Origin: Wolbachia endosymbiont (group B) of Germaria angustata
Lineage (GTDB): Bacteria > Pseudomonadota > Alphaproteobacteria > Rickettsiales > Anaplasmataceae
Assembly: GCF_964026725.1 (NCBI RefSeq)
Contig: NZ_OZ034691.1
Location: 620,001 to 684,000, forward strand
Reading direction: 5' to 3'
DNA: 64,000 nucleotides
Under the pieces are notes generated by a model, which worked only from the letters and a program-made list of their open reading frames with translations, was not told the DNA's origin and did no database searches. Numbering within the stretch: position 1 is the stretch's first letter; every line of letters starts with the position of its first letter. The translations under genes and the position numbers were made by a program. Positions 35,803 through 45,635 of this stretch are shown piece by piece.

Positions 35803-35913
35803 CAGTGCTTGACACTGGAATCCAGCTTTTTTGTGATTTTATTGAAAATGTTGTATAGTCGTTTGTTTACAATTAATTTTTCTGGATCCCAGTGTCTGGG
35901 CACTGGGATGACA
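35803..35913. repeat. Palindromic repeat element
   Basis: CAGTGCTTGACACTGGAATC at the left and GGATCCCAGTGTCTGGGCAC plus ATGACA at the right enclose an AT-rich core with GAAAATGTTGTATAG. It is the same family as the copies at 10655, 17784 and 47597. The 35758-36148 gap holds this element and a hairpin; no gene is seen. Confidence 0.7.
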
Positions 35914-36034
35914 TTTTTGTGTTTGAGGCAAAATCTGCTATAATATTTAACACACTGCTTTCACAGATGAATGTTTGTACAGTTGTGAAGTTATGGACAA
36001 CAATATCATAGCAACTCAAACGTAAGTTACTCAC

Positions 36035-36065
36035 ATTATACCGCTGCAAAACGCAGCGGTATAAT
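36035..36065. terminator. Perfect 13-bp hairpin before metG
   Basis: ATTATACCGCTGC and GCAGCGGTATAAT pair perfectly around the loop AAAAC. There is no clean T-run, only GGCTTTT after it. It could be a weak terminator, an RNA leader structure or a separate small repeat; I cannot decide. Confidence 0.4.
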
Positions 36066-36148
36066 GGCTTTTCAGATTGCTTGTACGATAGGATATATAT
36101 TGATTTTTATTACTAGTGCAGATACGATAAAGCTTTAAGCACTACAAG

Positions 36149-37678
36149 ATGGAGCAATTTGAGAGCTTTTACATCACTACGCCAATATATTATGTAAACG
36201 ACAAGCCACATATCGGCCACGCATATACTTCCCTTATCTGTGATGTTACAGCTAGATTTATGAAATTAGCTGGAAAGAACGTTAAATTTACTACTGGTAC
36301 AGATGAACATGGACAAAAAATTGAAAAAGCAGCTAAAACAAATGGAATAGAGCCAAAAGAATTTACAGATGAAATAAGTGTTACATTCAAAAAATTAGCT
36401 GAGCTAATGAACTTTGATTATGATGATTTTATTCGCACCACAGAAGAACGTCATGAAAAGGCAGTTATAGCTCTATGGAATAGGCTTGAAGAGAGAGGGC
36501 AAATATATCTGGATTCTTACTCAGGTTGGTATTCAGTTCGTGATGAAGCGTTTTATCAGGAATCAGAGTTGATAGATGGCAAAGCACCAACAGGTGCTGA
36601 AGTTCAGTGGATAAAAGAAGAGAGCTACTTTTTTCGTTTGTCAAGTTGGCAAAATAAATTACTAGAGTTATACGAAAATCAGCCGAATTTCATCTTTCCT
36701 GAGAGCAGAAAAAACGAGGTGGTATCGTTTGTAAAATCAGGACTTACTGACCTTTCGATTTCTCGTACTAGTTTTAATTGGGGAATAAAAGTACCAGGGA
36801 ATGACAAGCACGTAATTTATGTTTGGATAGATGCGCTCACTAACTATCTCACATCAATAGGCTTTCCTAATATAGAAGATGAGGAATATAAGAAATTTTG
36901 GACAAACTCCTTCAACGTTCATGTGATCGGTAAAGACATATTGCGTTTTCACGCTGTATACTGGCCAGCGATCCTCCTTGCAGCAGATTTATCACTGCCA
37001 AAGCAAATTGCAGTTCATGGTTGGTGGCTGAACGAGGGGGAAAAAATATCCAAATCCCTTGGTAACGTTATAGATCCAATTGGTCTGGCAGAAGAGTTTG
37101 GTGTTGATCAACTACGCTATTTTCTCCTTCGGGAAGCAAGTTTCGGTCAAGATGGTAATTTCAGTAAGAAGAACATGATCAGCCGCATAAACTCAGAGCT
37201 GGCAAACAATATAGGCAATTTAGTGCAAAGAACAATTTCATTTCTGCACAAGCAATGCTCTGGAATTGTACCAGCAGTTGATCGAAACTTGCTTAAAGAT
37301 GATGAGAGTTTACCAAATTGTAAAGCCATACTTGATCAAGTGATGGATCATCTATCAAAGTATGAATTTAACCAGATTATACTACTGATTATCAATATCT
37401 CTTCCAAGGCCAATGCTTACATAGATAAAAGTGCACCCTGGACGTTAAGTAAAACCGATAGAAAGCGCATGGATTTAGTAATTTACAAACTACTCGAATA
37501 CATCAGAATAATTGGTATTTTATTGCAGCCAATTATTCCAAAATCAGCAGAAATGATGCTAGATCAATTGCAAATTCCAAAAGAACAACGCAACTTACAA
37601 TCTCTGTGCAATGCGTGCGTGAGCTTAGGCATTACACTGCCTAAACCTACGCCGATTTTTTTGAGGATCGATATTTAA
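36149..37678 (+). CDS. metG: Methionine-tRNA ligase
   Basis: The product charges tRNA-Met. The HIGH motif is HIGH at residues 21-24 (DKPHIGHAYTS). The KMSKS motif is KISKS in EGEKISKSLGN. At 509 residues it is the short form without the C-terminal tRNA-binding domain, and no zinc-knuckle cysteines are seen, as in other alphaproteobacteria. WIDALTNYLTSIG and HFVGKDI-like VIGKDILRFHAVYWPA are conserved family stretches. Confidence 0.95.
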   Translation: MEQFESFYITTPIYYVNDKPHIGHAYTSLICDVTARFMKLAGKNVKFTTGTDEHGQKIEKAAKTNGIEPKEFTDEISVTFKKLAELMNFDYDDFIRTTEERHEKAVIALWNRLEERGQIYLDSYSGWYSVRDEAFYQESELIDGKAPTGAEVQWIKEESYFFRLSSWQNKLLELYENQPNFIFPESRKNEVVSFVKSGLTDLSISRTSFNWGIKVPGNDKHVIYVWIDALTNYLTSIGFPNIEDEEYKKFWTNSFNVHVIGKDILRFHAVYWPAILLAADLSLPKQIAVHGWWLNEGEKISKSLGNVIDPIGLAEEFGVDQLRYFLLREASFGQDGNFSKKNMISRINSELANNIGNLVQRTISFLHKQCSGIVPAVDRNLLKDDESLPNCKAILDQVMDHLSKYEFNQIILLIINISSKANAYIDKSAPWTLSKTDRKRMDLVIYKLLEYIRIIGILLQPIIPKSAEMMLDQLQIPKEQRNLQSLCNACVSLGITLPKPTPIFLRIDI

Positions 37679-37813
37679 AGAATCCTTAGTAAGCCGTTAC
37701 AAGACTAGACTGAGTTGGCCGTTCTGTAGTTAGCCTTTTTAATTCAACAGAGTCAAAAAAAGTGCCTTGGCGTTTTGATGTATCTATACCGTTATCTACT
37801 TTGGAAGAAATGA

Positions 37814-38227
37814 TTAAGATGCACCGAAATTATTTTTAGCACTCTTAAAAGAAGAATTTAACATTTCGTGAGACTCATCAACTTTACTTTTCAACATAGT
37901 CTGTGGAGTAGGTACATGGTGAGCAGATGGTAAATTTACAGTAGAATTACCATCAGCTTGGCCTAGATGTGCCTGCTGCTCAGATAATCCAGAAGCAGGA
38001 TCTAAAGTACATACGGGAGTTGGAAACAACTTTGATGCTAAAGCTGCTACTATAACTGATGCGTACGTTGCAATACTACTAAATTTTACAATCTGAGTTG
38101 TTCTATCTTTTAGTTTCGGTTGATCACCTGTTTCTTTTGCTACTGCATACAATTTTGGTTTATTACCTTCTTCTTTAAATAAATTGCTAAGAGCTTCAGA
38201 ATCTAAAACTTCTATATTCTCTCTCAA
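37814..38227 (-). CDS. Hypothetical protein with one membrane segment
   Basis: This 137-residue protein of unknown function has a TTG start at 38227. The frame stays open about 15 codons further upstream without ATG, so the 5' end is uncertain or lost. The N-terminus is acidic (ENIEVLDSEALSNLF). One hydrophobic segment (SSIATYASVIVAALASKLF) lies near residues 49-67. The tail is polar, with Pro, Ser and Gln. It may be a truncated relative of the other membrane-tailed accessory proteins. Confidence 0.5.
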   Translation of the reverse strand: MRENIEVLDSEALSNLFKEEGNKPKLYAVAKETGDQPKLKDRTTQIVKFSSIATYASVIVAALASKLFPTPVCTLDPASGLSEQQAHLGQADGNSTVNLPSAHHVPTPQTMLKSKVDESHEMLNSSFKSAKNNFGAS

Positions 38228-38321
38228 TCTTTGGATTTCAATCCATAGTGGTTGAATCTAAATAGGTGAATTTACGTTACCTAAATTAGCTACTTGTGAT
38301 GAAAAATAGATCAGCAAATTT

Positions 38322-38660
38322 TCAATCAACAACAGCTAAAGACCTTTCTGCAACGTTGATTTCTCTTATATCTGTAACTTCGTCATTCTGATTAAACGAA
38401 ATTTGCAGAGACTTACTACTATACTTCCTTTTTCCTAAAAAGTTGGCTTGTTTAATTTTATATGAGATATAGTACCAAACATTGTCATCGAACTTTGATA
38501 CTAATGTTGGTGATCCTAAAGTGTGAACCACTTTTTCTTTATCGTCACCTACTTTTATCTTGCTCCACAATTCAACACTAATGCCAGGAGCTCCGTGATT
38601 GTGAATAGTGTGAGTGCAGCTCACTGTAAATAATAAAATAAAAGATATTAATACTCGCAT
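38322..38660 (-). CDS. bamE: Outer membrane assembly lipoprotein BamE (SmpA/OmlA family)
   Basis: BamE is a lipoprotein of the beta-barrel assembly machinery. The signal peptide ends in the lipobox FTVSC with C15. The SmpA/OmlA core follows: WSKIKVGDDKEKVVHTLGSP, then DDNVWYYISYKI, then LQISFNQNDEVTDI. The length of 112 is typical. It is divergent from nrdB. Confidence 0.85.
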   Translation of the reverse strand: MRVLISFILLFTVSCTHTIHNHGAPGISVELWSKIKVGDDKEKVVHTLGSPTLVSKFDDNVWYYISYKIKQANFLGKRKYSSKSLQISFNQNDEVTDIREINVAERSLAVVD

Positions 38661-38791
38661 TTCTGTTGATAAATTGCTTGAAGCTATAATACACTAATAA
38701 ATTATCTGCCGTCAAATTTCAAAAAAGTTAAATTGACTGATTCTCAATATCACTTAATATAATATTTACTTTAGAAAATAATAGGTGTCTT

Positions 38792-39781
38792 ATGTCATTG
38801 TTAGAAGCAGATCCAATATACAAACCTTTTAATTACCCTTGGGCGTATGATGCGTGGCTGCAGCAACAAAGAATCCATTGGATACCTGAGGAAGTTCCGC
38901 TTGCTGATGATGTGAAAGATTGGAAAACTAAACTTTCGAATGTAGAGAAAAATTTATTGACCCAGATTTTTAGGTTTTTTACTCAAGCAGATATTGAAGT
39001 AAATAACTGCTATATGAGGCATTATTCAAATATATTTAAGCCAACAGAAATATGTATGATGCTTGCAAGCTTTTCCAATATGGAGACTATACACATTGCA
39101 GCCTATTCATACCTTCTAGATACGATTGGCATGCCAGAAAGTGAATATCAAGCATTCTTAAAATATGATGCTATGAGAAAGAAGTATGAATACATGTTAG
39201 AATTTGAGGAAAGTAAAAAGCACGATAAAAAACATGTTGCTAAAACTTTAGCAGTATTTGGTGCCTTCACCGAAGGATTGCAGTTATTTGCATCATTTGC
39301 AATTTTGCTCAATTTTCAACGGTTTGGAAAAATGAAAGGTATGGGGCAAATAATTGCTTGGTCAGCACGTGACGAAACCTTGCACACCAATTCAATTATC
39401 AATTTGTTCAATACGTTTATTAAAGAGAATAATGAAATTTGGAATGACGAGTTCAAAGAAGAATTATATTCTGCATGTCGCACTATTGTTGAACTTGAAG
39501 ATGAATTTATAAGTCTTGCTTTTGATTTAGGAGATGTTGAAGGGCTATCTGCAGAGGAAGTGCGCAATTATATACGTTACATAGCAAACAGAAGGTTAAC
39601 GCAATTAGGTCTTAAATCTATATATAATGTTAAAGATAACCCTATTCCGTGGCTTGATGAAATACTAAATGGCGTGGAACATACAAATTTCTTTGAAAAT
39701 AGAGTAACAGAGTATAGCCGTGCAGCAACTCAAGGCACTTGGGAGGAAGCTTTTGCTAAAAACGATACAAAAAGTGAATAG
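38792..39781 (+). CDS. nrdB: Ribonucleotide reductase beta subunit (class Ia)
   Basis: NrdB holds the diiron-tyrosyl radical cofactor for deoxyribonucleotide synthesis. Iron ligands and radical site have the exact spacing of E. coli R2: D67, E98, H101 and the radical Tyr Y105 (FSNMETIHIAAY). The second set lies in FTEGLQLF and ARDETLHTNS. The length of 329 is normal. The partner nrdA is not in this window. An ankyrin remnant follows directly after the stop. Confidence 0.96.
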   Translation: MSLLEADPIYKPFNYPWAYDAWLQQQRIHWIPEEVPLADDVKDWKTKLSNVEKNLLTQIFRFFTQADIEVNNCYMRHYSNIFKPTEICMMLASFSNMETIHIAAYSYLLDTIGMPESEYQAFLKYDAMRKKYEYMLEFEESKKHDKKHVAKTLAVFGAFTEGLQLFASFAILLNFQRFGKMKGMGQIIAWSARDETLHTNSIINLFNTFIKENNEIWNDEFKEELYSACRTIVELEDEFISLAFDLGDVEGLSAEEVRNYIRYIANRRLTQLGLKSIYNVKDNPIPWLDEILNGVEHTNFFENRVTEYSRAATQGTWEEAFAKNDTKSE

Positions 39782-40376
39782 CAGTAACTTCACCCTTTTT
39801 TATCGTTTCAACGGAAGCTTGCGATACATATCAAAGGTGGAAGGAGGAAGAATTTGATATAAATCATCTATTTAGCTTAGAGAAAAGAGAGTATAGATAT
39901 AAAGTTACATTATTGCATGTAATAGGTGGAGATTTTGATTGCTTAGAGGAGGAGAAGAAGAAGTTAATACGATATCTATTAGACAAAGGTGCTAATGTTA
40001 ATGCACGAGATTCTTTTGGAAAAACTCCTTTGCACAATAGTCATGACAAAGAGGTAACACAAATTTTACTTAGATGCAGGTGCTAATCTTTTTATAAAGG
40101 ATCATTATGGAATGACTGCAAGAAAACATGCCCGTGATGAATCAAAGCAGCTTTTAAAAAAGGCAGAAGATAAATACAAGCAATAAAGCAATGAAATTTG
40201 GTGCTATTGTTGGTATTACGGCTGGAGTGGGAGTTGGTAATGGACTTTTTGCTGCTGCTGATCTTTCATTACTAATATCGGCTTTTATTGGCGCAGCTGT
40301 TGCTATAGCAATAGGGTTTGTTGTTTTTGGTATTACATATGCAATGTCAAAGCAGGTTCCTAGTGAGAAGCTATAG
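39782..40376 (+). pseudogene. Ankyrin/membrane-hairpin gene remnant
   Basis: Three frames read in succession as one protein. The first gives ankyrin repeats (KVTLLHVIGGDFD, then LIRYLLDKGANVNARDSFG, then KTPLHNSHDKEVTQILL). A 1-nt shift near 40073 leads to DAGANLFIKDHYGMTARKHA, which stops at 40184-40186. The last frame from 40191 encodes a Gly/Ala hydrophobic pair (ISAFIGAAVAIAIGFVVFG) ending in ITYAMS. The end matches the hairpin of the 562-1704 protein and its terminator. The N-terminus appears lost against nrdB. Confidence 0.65.
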
Positions 40377-40432
40377 CGTTGATGCAGAACAAAAAGCTAG
40401 TACAGCGGCAAGTATGGTAGTGTAGTTAAGTA

Positions 40433-40463
40433 AAAAAAGGAAGAAGAGACTTCTTCCTTTTTT
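40433..40463 (+). terminator. Rho-independent terminator
   Basis: GGAAGAAG (40439-40446), loop AGA, CTTCTTCC (40450-40457), then six T. It is the same hairpin as after the 562-1704 gene. Confidence 0.75.
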
Positions 40464-40475
40464 CTCCAAATTTTT

Positions 40476-41150
40476 TATATATAATTGAGAATAAAAAAAC
40501 TGTGGATAACTCTGAAAAAGATCAAAAAAGACATCAAAAAGAGTATGATTAGATTGAAATATTTACAGAAAAACTTACTCAATTGATAAATATCTTAATG
40601 CTTTTTAAGAAAAGACAAATAGAGGGTCGTATTGGAGCTAAAGGTTGAAATTTTAAGTGCTTCTTAATACTTAAAGAGGTACTTTAATAGTTCCTTTTAA
40701 GTACTAATCCGGAGGTTCGATAGGTTGTTGTTTAAAAGATTGGGAAATAGTTTTATTAGTATTGAAAATTACATAATGTATATTATGGAAAATATAAGAA
40801 ACACAAGCTTTCAGCATTTTTGCTCTTCTCAAACAGCATAAAAAGTGCCTGTTGAACCTCCAGATTAATGCTCAAAAATGTTCAATTGATACTTTAAAAG
40901 TATTACTTTAAAAATACCTAAAGTATCACTTCAAAAGCACTTAAAAATTTTATCTTTTAGGAAAAATTTTCCAAGACTACCCCCTTATTGGCTTTTGTTA
41001 GAAAAATATTAAAATTATAATCAAATATGTAATCTTTTATATGATTGTATTAGCTTGGCTCCCTTAATGGTTGTTTCTTTTTTTTTAATATTAAAATAAA
41101 TATAACTTTTTAGAGTTATCCACAGTTCTTTTGCTTTCAATTATATATAT
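40476..41150. repeat. Inverted repeat pair with perfect DnaA boxes
   Basis: About 44 bp at 40476-40520 recur inverted at 41106-41150 with a few differences. Each arm contains an exact TTATCCACA (40501-40509 on the minus strand, 41116-41124 on the plus strand). A near match TTATTCACA lies at 41250-41258 on the minus strand. The interior (40520-41105) has no gene. It holds the 52-bp dispersed repeat and a cluster of TACTTTAA/TTAAAGTA palindromes around 40660-40950. Confidence 0.6.
40721..40771. repeat. Dispersed repeat, copy 2 (about 52 bp)
   Basis: It matches 1781-1832 with seven differences by eye (TAGGTTGTTGTTTAAAAGAT start). It lies downstream of the ankyrin remnant and its terminator. Confidence 0.7.
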
Positions 41151-41261
41151 ATTAGTATTTGGAGATCATATTTATTATAGATCTCCGAAGTACTCATAAT
41201 GTGTAAAATATGTATTTCTCTGGGTTATCAACTTAGTTATTAACAATTCTGTGAATAACTA

Positions 41262-41280
41262 AAACAAGAAAAAGGGGCTT
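41262..41280. repeat. 19-bp direct repeat bracketing the 41450-42270 gene
   Basis: AAACAAGAAAAAGGGGCTT occurs here and, identically, at 42359-42377, on either side of the broken minus-strand gene. A divergent inverted copy is seen near 440-457 upstream of the paralogous gene. Confidence 0.6.
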
Positions 41281-41420
41281 CTAATCAAATGGAAATAGTG
41301 TCATTCTTTAAAAAACGACGCTAAAAACATTGTTTCTGTTCGAGCAATGGTTACACCTATTATCAGATCTAGGTACCCTGAATAGGATTAAGGGTACCTA
41401 ACGAAGTAAAAAACTTGGAG

Positions 41421-41447
41421 AAAAGGAAGAAGTCTTTTCTTCCTTTT
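41421..41447 (-). terminator. Rho-independent terminator, minus strand
   Basis: AAAAGGAAGAA and TTCTTCCTTTT form an 11-bp stem around loop GTCTT, directly after the stop of the minus-strand gene at 41450. It is the third copy of this hairpin type. Confidence 0.7.
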
Positions 41448-41449
41448 AC

Positions 41450-42270
41450 TTAATTTGGCTGAGGCAAACCTTGTTCTGTTGCCGACCTTGATGTGTCAGG
41501 ATTTTCTATCTTAGTAGATACTGCATATGTAATACCACCAGCAACAAGTCCAGTGAGTACAGCAGCAGCTACAGCTATGCCAATTAAAGTCAGCATTTGT
41601 AATCCAACACCAGCAGCAAAAAGTCCACCACCAACTGCTAATCCAGCTATAACACTGCAAATAGCACCAGCAACAATTGCTTTACTAGTTGGGCTAAATA
41701 GCTTATTTTCAACATTTGGATTTATTTTATCCGTACTGCTTTCAGCTTTCACTCTATTTTCAATAAGGTCTCTAATTGAGGTTATCAATCTCTTAAGATT
41801 TCCTTTTTGCTGTGCACATTTTTCATTTTTAATTTCTCTCTCTATAGCACCTTTAATTTCTTCAAGCTCACCTTTTTCTAAAGAATCAAAAAATTCTTCT
41901 TTTTTTTCAATAACTTCTAGAACATTATTTAAAACTTTTGATGGATATTGGCGACTAGGATCTGTAATATATTCAATCAGTGAAATAGATTTCACCTTAT
42001 TTTGATTTTTAGAAGATAAAATCTTTGCTCTTACAACTTCTTTAAGCAAAACTAGTTCTTTCGCATGCTTCAAAACTGCTTTAGATAGTCTACACGAGTT
42101 GCTTCATAAGTTCCAATTATTGACTCCTGAGTTTTTTCATTAGTTTCACTAAAAATAGTAAGAAAATCTTCTCTTGATACTGTTCCTAAAAGTTCAACAA
42201 TATCTCCATTACCTCTAAATCTTTGATATAATTGTTAAAATGATTCTTTCTGTTTTTCTGTTAATGGCAT
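41450..42270 (-). pseudogene. Broken paralogue of the 562-1704 repeat/membrane-hairpin protein
   Basis: The start of the ancestral gene is ATG 42270, with an upstream region like that of 562-1704. It reads MPLTEKQKESF, then TAA at codon 12, then QLYQRFRGNGDIVELLG and VSREDFLTIF, aligning with the N-terminus of the 562 protein. A frameshift near 42075 leads into a 207-codon frame (41450-42073). That frame is charged and helical and ends in a Gly/Ala-rich hydrophobic pair (ICSVIAGLAVGGGLF, then IGIAVAAAVLTGLVAGGITY). The repeats of the intact paralogue are missing. The 207-codon part could still be translated from TTG 42073, but I regard the gene as broken. Confidence 0.6.
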
Positions 42271-42394
42271 ATCAAACTCTATTAAAAATAATAATATACT
42301 TTAATTATGATATATTTAAATAATAAAGTCAAGAATTTAACTAGTATCGCAAACACTTAAACAAGAAAAAGGGGCTTTTACTCGAATAGATATT

Positions 42395-43207
42395 TTATAA
42401 CGTCTTAATGCTAACTCCACCGACATATAAATTTGCGTGGCTTTTTCCAGTATTAAGCAATGCAAGTCCAATATTGTAGACACTAGAGCGTAGTTCTCCT
42501 ACTTCTTCATTATGTTCACTGATTACTTTAGTGCCAATATTTGGAAGTGCATTTTTTCCCTCAACAAGGTAAAGTTTCCTTCTGAATTTTTCTTGTCTGC
42601 TCATTCGATTTACAACTTCCTGACCTATATAGCACCCTTTATTAAAGCTTATACCATTTATCTTATCGATTAAATATTGCAGCGGAAATGATGAATTTTG
42701 CACCATATCTTTTGCTCCATCTGGGACAAGGTTTTTAATTCTAACTTTTTCATACTGAATAAAATCTCCAACCGGTTCTTTTATTTCATCTTCATGTATG
42801 ATCCTCATTCCTAGCAGCTTGTGCCTTGGATCTTGAAAAATAACTTGTGACTTACTACTACACTCCGCCAACTTAGCATCAAACAAAACTCCAACCTTAT
42901 ATAGTGAACTAATGTCTTTAATCCTCACTCTAAGGTAAGTTTTGAGCAAGTCTAATTTTTCAATTATTTGCTGTAGATGGGCATTTTCACACTCCAAATA
43001 AATATATTTATCATGCTCAATGAGGAAAAAATCGTACAGATATTTTCCCTGAGGGTTGAGTAATAAAGAGTAAATTGCCTGCTGGCTACTTAGTTTATTA
43101 ATATCATTTGTTATAACACCCTGAAGAAAATCTCTCGTATCTGGTCCGTATAAAGATATTAGACTACGGTTTGCTAGCGGTATGTAACCCATAAAACTTC
43201 TGTTCAA
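42395..43207 (-). CDS. ygfZ: YgfZ/GcvT-domain iron-sulfur assembly factor
   Basis: YgfZ is a folate-binding protein that helps repair or assemble certain iron-sulfur enzymes. The defining motif KGCYIGQEVVNRM (K-G-C-Y-I-G-Q-E) is present. RDFLQGVITNDINKL near the N-terminus and LRVRIKDIS are typical. The length of 270 is slightly short. It is divergent from groES with a gap of 97 nt. Confidence 0.92.
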   Translation of the reverse strand: MNRSFMGYIPLANRSLISLYGPDTRDFLQGVITNDINKLSSQQAIYSLLLNPQGKYLYDFFLIEHDKYIYLECENAHLQQIIEKLDLLKTYLRVRIKDISSLYKVGVLFDAKLAECSSKSQVIFQDPRHKLLGMRIIHEDEIKEPVGDFIQYEKVRIKNLVPDGAKDMVQNSSFPLQYLIDKINGISFNKGCYIGQEVVNRMSRQEKFRRKLYLVEGKNALPNIGTKVISEHNEEVGELRSSVYNIGLALLNTGKSHANLYVGGVSIKTL

Positions 43208-43304
43208 ATCTTAATTATATACTTTTACTAACTCCAACCCTTGAAATGTAACCTTTAGATGACTACATAGAATTGTAGGTTAATCTATTAATGAGGAAAC
43301 ATAA

Positions 43305-43595
43305 ATGTCAAGTGTAAATTTGAATGTATTAGATGATAACGTGCTAATAAAGCCTATTACTGAAGAAAAACAAGGTGGAATTGTACTACCATCAAGTGCT
43401 GAAAAGAAGCCTACTAAAGGTGAAGTTATAGCAATTGGTAGTGGTTCACGCAACTCAAGCGGAGAGCGTATAGCTTTAACTGTAAAAACTGGTGATAAGG
43501 TTTTCTACAGGCAGTGGGCTGGCACAGAAGTAGAGCATGACAATGAAAAGTATGTCGTGATGAAGGAGTCAGACCTACTTGCTGTTATCAAGTAG
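43305..43595 (+). CDS. groES: Co-chaperonin GroES
   Basis: GroES is the lid of the GroEL chamber. The product has the 96-residue GroES layout: [20 protein letters not shown], the mobile loop [23 protein letters not shown] and [15 protein letters not shown] at the end. A possible heat-shock -35 (CTTG at 43240) lies upstream with a poor -10, so regulation is unclear. groEL follows after 81 nt with its own RBS. Confidence 0.97.
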
Positions 43596-43676
43596 GTATC
43601 CCTATTTTAATGCGCTATATAGTGCATTATGTATTTTAATATTCTAAATTTTTTATTAATTTAAGGAGTGATAAAA

Positions 43677-45335
43677 ATGGCTAACATAGTAGTATCAGGC
43701 GAACAATTGCAAGAAGCCTTTCGTGAAGTTGCAGCAATGGTTGACTCAACGGTGGGAGCAACTGCAGGGCCTAGGGGAAATACAATAGGAATTAGTAAGC
43801 CATATGGTGGACCAGAGGTCACAAAGGATGGCTATAAGGTAATGAAAGGTATAAAGCCTGAAAAACCATTACACTCTGCGATAGTAAGCACCATTGCTCA
43901 AAGTGCTTTTCAGTGTAATGACAAAGTTGGTGATGGTACCACAACATGCTCAATACTGACTAGCAATATGATAATGGAAGCTTCAAAGTCAATTGCAGCT
44001 GGAAATGATCGTATTTGTATCAAAAATGGAATACAGAAGGCAAAAGATGTGATATTAAAGGAAATTACATCAATGTCTCGCACAATTTCTTTAGAGAAAA
44101 TGGATGAAGTTGCACAAGTTGCAATAATTTCTGCAAATGGTGATAAAGATATTGGTAATAGCATTGCTGATGCTGTTAAAAAGGTTGGAAAAGAAGGCGT
44201 CATCACTGTTGAAGAGAGTAAGGGTTCAAAAGAATTAGAAGTTGAACTTACAACTGGTATGCAGTTTGACCGTGGTTATCTCTCTCCATACTTTGTTACA
44301 AATAATGAAAAGATGAGCGTGGAGCTTGATGATCCATATTTGCTGATTACAGAAAAAAAACTTAATATTATTCAACCTTTACTTCCTATTCTTGAAGCTA
44401 TTTTTAAGTCTGGTAAGCCTTTGTTTATCATTGCAGAAGATGTTGAAGGTGAAGCATTAAGCACTTTAGTGATCAACAAATTACGTGGTCTAAAAGTTGC
44501 TGCAGTAAAAGCTCCAGGTTTTGGTGATAGGAGAAAGGAGATGCTCGAAGATATAGCAGCTTTAACAGGTGCTAAGTATGTCATAAAAGATGAGCTTGGA
44601 ATCAAGATGGAAGATTTGACTCTTGAAGATCTTGGTACTGCTAAAAATGTTAAAATCACTAAAGACAATACCACAATTGTTAGTGAAGACAGCGACTGTG
44701 ACAAACAAAACAGAGTAAATGCTAGAATTAACCAGATTAAATCTCAGATTGAAACTTCAACCTCTGATTATGACAAAGAAAAGCTAAGAGAGCGTTTAGC
44801 AAAATTATCAGGCGGCGTTGCTGTACTCAAAGTTGGTGGAGCAACTGAAGTAGAGGTAAAAGAACGTAGAGATAGAGTAGAAGATGCACTTCATGCAACA
44901 AGAGCTGCAATTGAAGAAGGGATAGTTCCAGGTGGAGGAGTTGCACTTCTTTACGCTGCATCTGCTCTTGATAAGCTAAAAGCTTCAAGCGATGAAGAGC
45001 AAATAGGTATCAACATTGTCAAAAAAGTTCTCAGTGCTCCAATCAAAAGATTAGTTAAAAATGCTGGTCTTGAATCTGCTGTTATAATTGACTATTTGAT
45101 TAAGCAGAATGATAAAGAGCTTATATACAACGTTGAGGCTATGAACTACGCTAATGCATCAACAGCTGGTGTAATTGATCCGGCAAAAGTAGTTCGTATT
45201 GCTTTTGAAACGGCAGTGTCTGTAGCAAGCGCACTTATTACTACTGAATCTATGATAGTTGATCTACCAAACAAAGAAGAAAATGCTTCATCACCTATGG
45301 GTGCAGGAGCAATGGGCGGAATGGGTGGATTCTAA
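43677..45335 (+). CDS. groEL: Chaperonin GroEL
   Basis: GroEL is the Hsp60 ring chaperonin. I use ATG 43677, 8 nt after AAGGAG, giving [15 protein letters not shown] and 552 residues; GTG 43668 is the other option. ATP-binding features [25 protein letters not shown] and the hinge motif [13 protein letters not shown] are present. The Gly-Met tail GAMGGMGGF is retained. The sequence is recognisably of the Anaplasmataceae type. Confidence 0.98.
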   Translation: MANIVVSGEQLQEAFREVAAMVDSTVGATAGPRGNTIGISKPYGGPEVTKDGYKVMKGIKPEKPLHSAIVSTIAQSAFQCNDKVGDGTTTCSILTSNMIMEASKSIAAGNDRICIKNGIQKAKDVILKEITSMSRTISLEKMDEVAQVAIISANGDKDIGNSIADAVKKVGKEGVITVEESKGSKELEVELTTGMQFDRGYLSPYFVTNNEKMSVELDDPYLLITEKKLNIIQPLLPILEAIFKSGKPLFIIAEDVEGEALSTLVINKLRGLKVAAVKAPGFGDRRKEMLEDIAALTGAKYVIKDELGIKMEDLTLEDLGTAKNVKITKDNTTIVSEDSDCDKQNRVNARINQIKSQIETSTSDYDKEKLRERLAKLSGGVAVLKVGGATEVEVKERRDRVEDALHATRAAIEEGIVPGGGVALLYAASALDKLKASSDEEQIGINIVKKVLSAPIKRLVKNAGLESAVIIDYLIKQNDKELIYNVEAMNYANASTAGVIDPAKVVRIAFETAVSVASALITTESMIVDLPNKEENASSPMGAGAMGGMGGF

Positions 45336-45346
45336 GTAAACAAGAG

Positions 45347-45376
45347 CCTTGGAGCAAGTTGCTCCAAGGTATCTTT
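45347..45376 (+). terminator. Rho-independent terminator after groEL
   Basis: CCTTGGAGC (45347-45355), loop AAGTT, GCTCCAAGG (45361-45369), then TATCTTTCT. A 9-bp perfect stem 12 nt after the groEL stop. The following 260 nt to 45635 are very AT-rich with no gene seen. Confidence 0.75.
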
Positions 45377-45635
45377 CTAGTTCTAAAAAGTCTTACTAAA
45401 AAGTCTTACATTTATAAAGGAAATAAATTTGTGATTTTCTATGCAAAGCCACTACTATTTATATTTGTTACGTCTCTTTAATATTATAACTGCTTAAAAA
45501 TAAAAAAATAATATATGAAAGTTATAATTGCTAGTATATTTCTATTAGCATAATATTATATTAACAAATGATTTATATAATATTTTTATTATAATAGATA
45601 GAACTTAAATTATTTTCTTCATAAATAGAGTATTT

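Noticed and set aside
40655..40960. CRISPR array
   Set aside because: The recurring words are short, irregular and palindromic, without uniform repeats and spacers or cas genes.
40476..41280. Chromosomal replication origin
   Set aside because: Only three DnaA-like boxes, no origin-type gene neighbours, and the boxes sit in duplicated flanks; kept as a finding but not annotated as an origin.
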